Below the pieces are notes generated by a model that was not told where the DNA came from, did no database searches, and was given only the letters and a program-made list of their open reading frames with translations. A DNA stretch of 64,000 nt from Strongylocentrotus purpuratus. Lineage: Eukaryota > Echinodermata > Echinoidea > Camarodonta > Strongylocentrotidae. Positions within the stretch are counted from its first letter, which is position 1, and the number at the start of each line of letters is the position of its first letter. The translations under genes were made by a program, and so were the position numbers. Below, piece after piece: positions 43,401 to 53,349 of this stretch. The stretch is taken from assembly GCF_000002235.5 (NCBI RefSeq), contig NW_022145536.1, forward strand, positions 1 through 64,000, given 5' to 3'.

Positions 43401-44087
43401 CAGAACAATAAGACGATTAGCCGGTGTAAGTAACGTGATTATTACCATCAACCTTGGATAACGTGTGAAACCAATCAATAAAGGTGCTTACAAGACCAAA
43501 TAATTACGTATTTATCGCCACCATCGGTTAACTGACAAAAAACTCGTTGCTTGGTCAAGTGGTTATTTGGTCATAAACACTTGATTTACAGAGGTAAGTG
43601 GAATCACGTTACTCCAGTCGCGTGATAAACTGGTGGTTTTTAGGTTAGATGAAAACGTGAACAGGAGTACCGTTTTGTTTAAATGAAGGCACGTGTCGAT
43701 AACGTTCAAATCTAGTTCAAAAGGCACTATACTTTAAAATCACTTAAAATACACTCCCAAAAGAGGTTACTTTTTGGTGTTCTGTTTATTGGGCAAACAC
43801 GCCAAAACACGCCAAAACACGCCAAAAGATCACACTTCGTTTTGGAATGTTTGGGGCTTGGCGTTTCTGCCGGTAAAGCGTAGTTGCCCTTGGTAACATC
43901 GCGGCCAGGCTCCGGTTTGGCATTTTTTGGCGTGTTTGGAAGACAGTGTAAATGCCTCTATTGAGTCATCATAGATCCTACCATTTAGCTGAATGCATTA
44001 ACTATTTATAGATAACACTCTTCCAAGTACTTTTCGGAGGTTTCTGAATGTGTACATAGTCATGTAAAGTGTTCTGATTGATGACGG

Positions 44088-44408
44088 ATCCAGGGGTCAC
44101 GGGAGCACATTCCCCGGCTAAATCCAATGAGAAATATTGCAAGTATAACAACAAAATGTGCCCTAAATGTGTGCCCCCCCCCCCCAGCTGCTCCTACATC
44201 TACGATTCCTACTCCAAAAAGCGAACTCCCTCCCCTAAAATTGAATTTTTGTTTGTTGTTCGGGGGATGTGTACTCTAACAATTCGATTGTTTCTTTGCT
44301 TGTCAGAAAATTCTGAGGAGAATGAAGCATGTTTTTATACTAAGTTGTTTATGAGAAAATATGCATAACTGTTTCTGCCTGCCCCAACAAATCCTGGATC
44401 CGCCATTA
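44088..44408. mobile_element. MITE with GGCGGATCCAGG ends (copy B)
   Basis: Counterpart of 1939-2240 with ends atgacggatccagg and ctggatccgccatt. It predates the segmental duplication. Confidence 0.6.
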
Positions 44409-44414
44409 TTGTTG

Positions 44415-45400
44415 CTCAAAAACAGAAAAAGGAGATAGTTTAAGCATTTCAAGTAGTACAATTAGAGCTGAACCTACACGTACTCGTAGCGGTAGGATAG
44501 TGAAACAGCCTACTTTTTTGTACTCTTAAGCTTGTAAATAGAATGCATTATATATACATTTTATTATTGTCGCTTTCTCCATTATATGTATACATTGTGT
44601 TTACTATTTGGTTACATTTTTCACGTTTGTACTTTCATACACTATATACCTAGTATCGTTTGTACCTTTTGTGTTAGTATCTATGTATAATGTATAAGAA
44701 TTGTATTCACCAGTTCGTAGAATATGACTGCGCATTAGCAAATAAAGATAATTTGTACAAAATCGTACCCCCCCCCCCCGACACTGTATTTCATTGTATT
44801 CGTGACCCTGCCTCTTGTCATTTGATGAGGAAATATTTTTCTTCTTCTGCTAGAGGGCCTGGGTTATTCAAATGGACCATATTGTAAATAATAGTTTAAT
44901 GTAAAGAGAAAAGACAAAGTTATTTCAACTTTATGCAAAGAGGTTATAATACATATTCAAGCACTTCTCAGTTGAAGAATTCAGCGAGATTTACTCGCCT
45001 CATTATATTGAAATTTTCTTAAAAACAGAGAAAGGAGATAATTCAAGCATTTCAGGTAGTACAATTAGAGCTGAACCTACACTTACTCGTAGCGGTAGGA
45101 TAGTGAAACAGCATACTTTATTTACTCTTAAGCTTGTAGATAGACTGCATTATACTTATACATTTTATTATTGTCCCTATCTACATTGTGTATATATTGT
45201 GTTTACTATTTGGTTACATTTTTCACGTTTGTACTTTCACACACTATATACCTAATATCGTTTGTATTTTTGTGTTATTATCTATGTATAATGTATAAGA
45301 ATTGTATTCACAAGTCGTGCATTGCTATTCAAACTTGTAGTGTTTGTTTGTTCACTCATACCCCGAGAGGGGGTCATAGAGTCAATACAATTCTAATCAT
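44415..45400 (+). mobile_element. Fossil LTR-retrotransposon 3' end (two partial tandem copies)
   Basis: The same segment occurs twice (from about 44415 and from about 45015). It is a short piece ending in an Arg/Ser-rich pol-tail-like motif (TRSGRIVKQPT), followed by AT-rich LTR-like sequence. Only the 3' part is present, so the element is broken and inert. It is absent from copy A and therefore younger than the duplication. Gypsy-, BEL- or Copia-type cannot be decided. Confidence 0.45.
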
Positions 45401-47009
45401 GTATATATACAGCCTCAAATCAGTAGGCAAAAAAATAAACTCCGTTGACACTTTATTACATAGGTGAACAGATACTTTCGATAAATTAACTCAAGGTCAT
45501 TCGATACCCTAATGTATAGCCTGTAGAAATTATGATTGCATTTTGTAATGGACCAGACATTCAAACCGCCTTCGGTTGATATTTGAAGAGTCTTTACAAT
45601 TGCTTTCATAATAATAGTATGGTCATAATGACGGCGACTGCGAGTTATAAATGAATCGATTTTCATGGATATAATTTACTCCTTGTAAAGTAGAATCGTA
45701 TATTATTATGTAGCGCTGAATTAACTCTGAAAAAGCTTACCTTCTGTCTTGGTACATGTAAATGGTAAATTACATTGAAGTCATAGTCATTTAATTTGCT
45801 CTTTGTGATAACAATTACAATGATTAGCTATTATCATAATATGTCAAGCTATAAATATGAACGTATATATACTCACGGAGGATTGGGGAATAGATATTGT
45901 AGGAGAGGTTACAGAAATCAAAAATAAATCGCCTCAATAGCGCTCCTTACTCAAGAATCTGGTGCTTTTTTAAATGTTTGTTTATAACCTTTTTATTATG
46001 CTTATGGATGAGTTTCGTAGATTTTAACTGCCATTATAAAATTAATAATTTAAGGAAAAAATGTATTAGTCTCTCTATATTGTTAATAAAAAAAACATTT
46101 AGGAAACCTCAGAGTGTTGATTAATATGACACAAAAAAGACGTGTTATTAACTGAATACATTGTACTTTGATACCTATCGAAGGGATGTAAAACAAATTT
46201 AACTTTATATTCTGTAATTGATTGTATATATTATGTTCTATCGATCCCATTCAAATGAGGGAATCTTTTTTCTTTTTTTTTAATAAAATCATCTTTATTC
46301 AATATTGCTTTCGACTTTACAAAACATAACAAACCATATATGAATATACATACATAATATAACCAATAGAATCAACAACAAGAATATAGCTGATTATACA
46401 AGATAATTTTTTATTTTAATTTTTTTTTTAAGCAACACAATGTTTTTTCCACCAATTATCAATCAATACAAATTTGTTATTTTTAACATAAATGTATTGT
46501 TCAAGAGAACGATAATAACTTAGAATTTAGTGAGAGTACGCTATGTTTGCATATGTTGGAAAATATTTAGTATTTGGCATATAAAATTAAAAAATTGAAT
46601 TGAACTCCAACGTTTCCGTAAAACCTAAATATGAAATTAATTTTATTCAAAGTAATTTTATTCAAAATTAGGGAATCTGATAGTTACTTCATTTCGTAGT
46701 AAATCGTTCAGAACTTTGATATGCTGGCGTTATATATCGCTGAGCACATTCTTAACAAGAAATCGATGGCTAGGCCTCTTCTATATATTACATTATACAG
46801 TATATTTATATAATATTGGACGGCCGTAAGGGAGATATCAGAATATATTACCCGCAACAGAATCATATTGCCATGAGTTAAGAGGCGAAGGCAATATAGT
46901 TCTCCTGAAGCCATACCATACTAGAAGCACTACCGCAAAATCACCTCTAGCGCCATCTCAGGTCAGCTGTAGCAGTATATGGTCCAGTAAGTCGCTGCAT
47001 TCCTGTCAG

Positions 47010-47415
47010 CCTCTCTGATTTCAAGGGCCCATGACATCGAAATACAAGTGTATTCCTGTTGGTGTGCAGTCCTACATACATCTCATATTTTAAAATGTAA
47101 ATTTTGAAATGTAAACATAGCAAATTGTATGTTGCTATTGTATTACGTATTGTAACAGGTGGTCGACTTCGGCAAAGATACATACCACTTTCTCAAGTTA
47201 GCTCATTGATGACTGACACATGATGTCACAAGGGGAATGGATCTGGAGATTTTTGGGGTGGAGCTTAGCAAGTTTGAAAAACAAATGTTTCAAAAAATAT
47301 TTGAAATTCTATGAAACAGATTCAGAAGATTACATATCAGATGTATGCAGGACTGCACACCAACAGGAATACACTTGTATTTCGATGTCATGAGCCCTTT
47401 CAGCTATCAGGCATG
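47010..47415. mobile_element. MITE-like element with about 70-bp inverted repeats
   Basis: The left arm catgacatcgaaatacaagt, then gtattcctgttggtgtgcag, is mirrored at 47345-47400 (ctgcacaccaacaggaatac). The interior is not coding. Confidence 0.75.
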
Positions 47416-48117
47416 TTATTGAATCCGAGCACTTATTGCGTAGATTGTTTCCTTTGCGTATGAATAGATTTAAACCTATGATTCAAACGCGTTCTCATGC
47501 GAGCACGCACTTTGTAAATACTGCACATTGTAGGAACTTCCAAAGTTCCAGGAAAGTTTCAATCTGTGTTTACAGCTTCTTTAAAAGCAGTTTCTGAATG
47601 AAGATTTATTGTATCAAAGGCAACACAGTTGGCACGTACAGTTTAATATAAGCTAAAATCCTAAAAGATGTTGCTTAAGTATATACTAGTAAACATGCTC
47701 AGAGCTACTGAAAATCTGGTAACATAAACTCAAAGATATCAAAGAATTACTATTAGTTTGTGTGATTGGGGTTGTGTGTCCTGACACTTGACAACAATTG
47801 AGCCTTCCCTTTTATCTTCGCATTTAACAAAAGATATTCATCAATTAGCAGTAACCATCATAACATTTTGTCCATTATAATATTTCCCAACTTAAGTCTT
47901 AAAAGATTTATGAAAGATTTCTCGTTATCCCCGGTTGTAAACTTTTTTTCTTCACTTTACCAGTTTGGAAATCGTCCCGTCTGGATAACCAATCTGTCCG
48001 GACAAATTCTATAATATTGCTTAGAAAATGTGAATATGAGAGTACAATGCTCAAAACAAAGTATGAACCCTACCCATCTGATATGGAGAGAAATAAGTAG
48101 GCAGGCGCGGATCTACA

Positions 48118-48460
48118 GGGGCGGATCTAGAGGGGGTTACCCCTACCCCCCCCCCCCCCCACCCCCTTGGGCTGCCAAGTGAAAATGTGATGTGCGTAGA
48201 AAAACGCCATCATGTGTCCAGACTTTTTATGGTCTCCATTGTGTGAGCAGATGCCAGGAAAACATCACTTCAGAATAGCCCAAAAAATATCGCCTAGCCG
48301 CTACGCGGCTCGTTGACGATGCTCCACAAGAGGTTCAAAATAGAGCCACACAAATCGCCTCGCCGCTTCCTTCGCGGCTCGTGAACAATGCTGCATCGTC
48401 ATTGGGTCACCACCCCCCCCCCCCCCCACCCCCCTTAGCAAAAAGCTAGATCCGCCACTA
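48118..48460. mobile_element. MITE-like element with GGCGGATCTAG ends
   Basis: The left end ggggcggatctag mirrors the right end ctagatccgcca, and both are followed internally by a G/C run. It is related in end sequence to the GGCGGATCCAGG MITE. Internal ccgctacgcggctcgt and ccgcttccttcgcggctcgt repeats are seen. Confidence 0.65.
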
Positions 48461-49424
48461 TGAAGTTTGTACATTGTAAAACAGTTGGCAGAAGAAAGAG
48501 AAAATGCTAACAAAGTCAAAAGAACAGCCGCAACCCTAACATGGCACATCAGGACTTCACATTCTTTATCCAAAGGAGCCCGACCGTATTAACAAATTAT
48601 ATATTTAAAACATTATACTTTTTTTTTTCTTTGAGGTCGACTCCCTTATCTCTTCATATACGTATTAACAACATTGATATAAACAGTGGTATCTTGATAT
48701 AGATTATCGGTTTTGAACCCAAAACATACAGAGTACACAATATTTTTTATGTAAAATCATATCAATTGCTTTTGCAAATTCTTCCTCAATCGGATCGCAG
48801 ACAGTTCGTCTAGTGTGCGTTGGGCTTTTGTATACAGCAGGACACATTGTAAATACATCATGCTATGTTTATACATGCATTCCCTTCCTTTTTAGTAAGC
48901 CGAAAATGTATTTCCATTTGTAAGCCTATTCAAATTTAAATAAACTAGTTCGATGGTTTTCATTCAAATACTACTGCAATCATAAAATAAATACCAGTTA
49001 AAATCAAACCCCCAAACGTTGGCAGCATTTGTCTCTTCACGTGATATTCATCATGACCACCCATAAATGACCGTATAGTTTTGTGCGTAGAGTTGTCTTT
49101 GTTCAGCTTTTACAAACATGCTACTATAGTTGGTTAGTAAACAAAGGGAGACTTGGGTTTTTCCGAACATCGTACCTTTTGAAAAGGCCATGTGACCTCA
49201 TCATAACACGTTTCTCGTGTGCAGTGCACAAATGTACGATCCCGAGTTGCAGATAATTCCACTAAAGCTAAATTTTCATCCTGGTTTCTCCAATTCTTTC
49301 AGCACGTCCATGAGCTTAGAAATAAGTGTGATTAGAAGTGAAACATCAGTTCAACACGGAATACAAGAGGTAAGCTGCTAGCATTAATGCTTCACTGATA
49401 TATTTAAAACTGAACGGCGAGTCA

Positions 49425-49742
49425 GCAGGGCTCCCACTTAACCGAGTTGGAGCCTCGAGTTGTGGCGAGCTGGCTCGATCTTGTGGCAAGCCGTTTTATC
49501 ATTAAAACATATTTCTTGATATCAAAAAATAATTTTCATTTCGGTTTAATAAAATTTGGAGTGGACTAAAAAAGATTATCATTATTAGTATTATTATTAT
49601 TATATCAAGAATTGAATTCGTAATATCAAGAATTCGATTTCGTGATATCAAGAAATCTGTTTTAATGATAAAACTGCTTGCCATAAGATCGAGCCAGGTC
49701 GCCACAACTCGTGGCTCCAACTCGGCTAAGTATAAGCCCTGC
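49425..49742. mobile_element. Copy-B-specific MITE, GCAGGGCT ends, about 110-bp arms
   Basis: The left arm (aaccgagttggagcc, ctcgatcttgtggcaagc, ttttatcattaaaac, tttcttgatatca) is mirrored by the right arm nearly base for base. Copy A at about 3545 (gagtcaaagagcacatc) is the empty site. Confidence 0.85.
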
Positions 49743-49875
49743 TTTAGTGCACATCAGAACGTGTAGCGAGTACGCAGTGAAAAAAGAGAAAAAACAATGA
49801 TTGACTTTTGGTAAATTCCAAGTGTAACGGAATAATATGTCCAAAGAATCTTCTATTTTTAATAGATATATTATA

Positions 49876-50240
49876 GAGTTGAGTTGAGTTGAGTTTGAGT
49901 TTGAAGTTTGTAATCCAAAAAAAAAAGTACATCAATAACATAACAATGAAATGTGAATGGTTAACATTGAAAGGATAAATGGGACCAGAAAGTAGCATTT
50001 AATGCTAATCGTGTCTTGTACCACTGACATACGAAAGTTTCACAGCAATGAATGAGAATGTAAGAGATAAATATGAATAACTATTGAATACATACTAAAG
50101 CTACAAGCTATTCTACATCTAGGATAAATATGTTGTGATTAAATACAAAGCTTTGGTATTTTACACTAAGTAAAAGATTAAGAATTATATAACATAATAT
50201 TTACAAAAAAGGAAGGACAATGCCAAGGCAATGACATTTA
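49876..50240 (-). mobile_element. Probable LINE 3' end (minus strand)
   Basis: A (GAGTT)n run followed by tttgaagtttgtaatccaaa and non-coding sequence, inserted in copy B and missing in copy A. Short-unit tails of this type are typical of CR1-like LINEs. No coding part remains. Confidence 0.4.
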
Positions 50241-51249
50241 AAAAATAATAATGAGATGATAAGATAAGGTTTCCTGTCTACCATTCATCAAATTCAATAA
50301 TATCGAATTTTGTATAGCATTGTTACAGAATAGCTGATTATTTGATAATTAAAGCTAATTGAACTTAGTAAAGGTAAATGAACTTTAAATCTGATAAATG
50401 GTTGATAGGAAACTTAAGTGTTGTAAAAGTACTTCTTACTGGAAAATAGATTGTGCCTTTCTCTCTTTAATACTGTTTTTTCAAGATTGAGATTTTTCTG
50501 AAAATGTGATTCCTTAACGTAAGCAATTTCCCTTTTCAACTGATAAGGCATACTACTACTACTATTGATAATGATTATGATATTAATAATTATAATATTG
50601 ATGATTATAATACTAACATTAAAGATATAATCATATTTATCTATATAAATATTTTTAAATCCAATTGTAAAAATATGAAAGCTGTTAAAAAACAATTAAA
50701 CATTTTGATTTTCTTCAGTTGGTCAACTGGTCAAAATCCTCTTTCATTATTTATCTGCTGTTCAATGGGTTCTTACTTGCTATTTCACTTCCATTATGTA
50801 ACTCTTTCCACTTATATTATATTCGTTCTTCATCCTATGTGCTGAAAATGTTCAGTTATTTAGAACTCTTGGTTCCATGAAATTACCTACTTTCATTGTC
50901 AGAGGCCAGAGGTGATAATAGTATTTCATGAAATTTGAGTCAATGAAGATCTACGCTGATGCAATTTGAAATACAAATAATTCAGGCCAAAAAACCTGAA
51001 TGGCTATAAATAATGCCGATTATCCTATATACACACATTCCATATTGCAGTACTTTTCAAAAGTACTAAGAACGTTTCTTCATCAAGCATTCATTTTCCG
51101 AGGCTTTTTTGGAAAGTGACGTTTCAATATCGTTGCACTAAGTTTGACTTGATTAATTATTTATCATAATGCATTGAAATCTCTATTTGACAATGACAAT
51201 ACTACAATTTTTTGGGTCAAGATTGGTAAAAATAAAATCACGTGATAAA

Positions 51250-51465
51250 ATTACTTCTAACATTTTACTTCTGACATTTTTAACCTCTGATATCTTTACC
51301 TATGACATTTTTGCCTGTAACATTCGTACCTCTGACATTTTTAAGTCTGACTTTTGTAAGTCTTACATGTTTACCTCTGTCATTTGTACCTTTGACATTT
51401 TTACTTCTGACATTTTTGCCTGTGAAAAAAAAATTGACATCCTTCCTCTGACACATAAACACCTG
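51250..51465. repeat. Minisatellite with 15-18-bp units
   Basis: A dozen degenerate units of acatttttacctctg lie between the end of copy B and gene C. The open frames on both strands over it are by-products of the repeat. Confidence 0.85.
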
Positions 51466-51529
51466 CTTTGTTTATATCTTACAAATCGGAAATGGGCTTT
51501 AAAAAAATGGAAAAAAGCCAGGTAAAATA

Positions 51530-53027
51530 ATTTTTGACGGAGATTCCGAACATGACAATGATTTTTCTTAGAAATCATTAATAATTATAAAATCTAGCTT
51601 TAAATATGACGAATCAGAACGCTCAGAAAAAGGGCCCATTTTTTGGAGCTGTATTGCACAATAGCATATGAAGTCACTGCAGGCGCCTCTCCGGTGAAGA
51701 GGAGGGTGATTTAGACATTACGAGGCAAACTATGATATTAATTGAGGGGGGGAAAGAAATTTATCCGAAAAATAATATGCACTTAATAATTCCAATTTGG
51801 TTCATTTTTGAATTACAATGAGATTGTAAGATCCTTAGTTGTAGGACAAATCGGGCATGCCCGCAATGATGTCAAATGCGTCATCAAGGCCACGTAACCG
51901 TGTTACCCTTTTTCGAGGGGCGTAGCCCAGCAAGCATGAGAACTGTGAAAAATGGATGGTTATTATCATTTTGGGGGGTCAATACAGAGATTTTCTGAAA
52001 AATTAGAGGCTGAAATATTAAAAAGTATAGGTTTATTCATGTTTTAAAAGGCTTTATGTTGGTTGGGTTAGAGTGGCCCTTTAAATCGAATTATGTGCGC
52101 TCTACCACGTTTTCAACCGAAAGCACAAGGTATAATTTGATCTTGAAATTGTGTACATTGCAATTGGACTGTGCTGATTTCCTTTTTATAAGGACAAAAA
52201 GGAATGCAAGACTGAGCAAACATCGTTATCCCTGCCCCTGCTAAGTTTAAGCCATATTTACAGTCTTTTCCTAATGTTAGGCGTGCTATGGTAGACTGGT
52301 TCTCAAAGAAAAGAATTTCATTATTTATTATAACCGAGGGCACAAATAAACATTTCTGAAACCATTAATACTCTGTTAATTTAACAGAAAGCATGAAAAT
52401 TATTTTAAATCAGTAATTGGCTGCAAGCTAGGCCCCAGCTGTGTAAAAACGAACAAAATTTGGTTCACAGCGAATGAAACGAATAGTAAAGAGCCTACTC
52501 TTTTTTTATTTCGTGCGTATAGGTATGGGCGCGCGCGTGTGTGTGTGCGTATATACTGAAATGACGTCATCCGTGCTAAAGACAATCTGGTCACAGCTGT
52601 AAGGATACAAACTGTTTTATAATTACCGTAATTGGACCCCAAAAAGCACGTTTTATCTAACTTCATGTATTTTCTAAACAATAACAACATGTTCAATGTC
52701 CAAACATACCAAAACGGCCAACTAATTTGCTTACTATATTTCCCAAATACAAATGTACACAATTTCAGTGGTAACAAATTATTTTTAAAGGAAGATTCCT
52801 TATGTTAAAATATTTTTCTAAACACAACCTTTATGTGGACAATAAGGTGAACTTATTCTCGACAAAAGGATTTCGGAAAGGCATTAACTCTAAATAAAAG
52901 TATATGAGATATCGGTCTTCTGGCTCTCAACATCTTTACTTGTTGAATATTCTATCTAAAAATTATATCCCTATATGTTTCATTTTACGTATGTGTTTCT
53001 TACATAGCTAGCATAATCCCAAAGAGG
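51530..53027. other. Upstream region of gene C
   Basis: AT-rich with no exon recognised. There is a (GT)n run near 52533-52548. A TATA-like stretch (aaataaaagtatatg) near 52893 lies about 130 bases before the first ATG of gene C, but no transcription start can be fixed. Confidence 0.35.
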
Positions 53028-53349
53028 ATGGATAATTTCGATGATATTCTGAAAGACATTGCTACAGAAACGAGCACAGATGAACAAATGGATAATTTAG
53101 GAGCAGCACTTGGAATGTCAGCTACTGATATCGCCGGCTACAAAGCAGCAAATACAGCTGATGCAAAGGACGAGGGAACATTAAGAATGCTCATCGCTTG
53201 GCGTGAAACACAGACGTCTTCAACGGAGAAAGCCGCCTTGAGTCATATCCTGAAGATGGCCGGCAGGAGTGACCTGTGTGATAGATATCTCCCAATGACT
53301 GACGTTGCTCAAGAAGAGGTGCAAGCCCAGCAGAGCGATGCATCGAGTG
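53028..53349 (+). CDS. Gene C exon 1: Death domain
   Basis: The exon encodes FDDILKDIATETSTDEQMDN, LGAALGMSATDIAGYKAAN, GTLRMLIAWRE and KAALSHILKMAGRSDLCDRY. This helix pattern (LG..LG...DI, ML..W, L..AL...GR.DL) is that of Death domains. It begins at ATG 53028, which I chose because it is the first Met of the domain frame. The donor is agtg|gtaagt (phase 1). Confidence 0.85.

Larger units (their letters stand above)
37701..43957. mobile_element. 6.3-kb terminal-inverted-repeat element of unknown family
   Basis: The left end aggcgcatttatactgtc and right end gacagtgtaaatgcct are reverse complements, allowing for a two-base gap. The flanks ctttatt and ctattgagtc meet in copy A as ctttcttgagtc (near 1815), an empty site with room for only a short target duplication (2-4 bp). 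Inside are a pyrimidine-rich minisatellite, a nested Harbinger element, and a 135-bp tandem array. No transposase of its own was found, so it is probably non-autonomous. Confidence 0.75.
46270..49040. other. Copy-B-specific insertion block, mostly unrecognised
   Basis: It interrupts homology to copy A. It holds two MITE-like elements (47010-47415 and 48118-48460), C runs near 48150 and 48410, and otherwise AT-rich DNA with no gene I can support. Confidence 0.5.
36450..51205 (+). repeat. Segmental duplication copy B
   Basis: It is homologous to 1073-4490 but expanded. Extra blocks are about 36836-37350, 37701-43957, 44415-45790, 46270-49040, 49425-49742, 49876-50240 and 50845-51095. Homologous stretches between them line up in order with copy A. 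Confidence 0.8.

Noticed and set aside
51250-51465. Regularly spaced repeats resembling a CRISPR array
   Set aside because: The units are contiguous and degenerate with no unique spacers, in a spliced eukaryotic genome. The same applies to 37880-39060.
51187-51525. 112-codon frame of a periodic protein and its antisense frames
   Set aside because: It follows a 15-18-bp minisatellite and has no codon or domain support.
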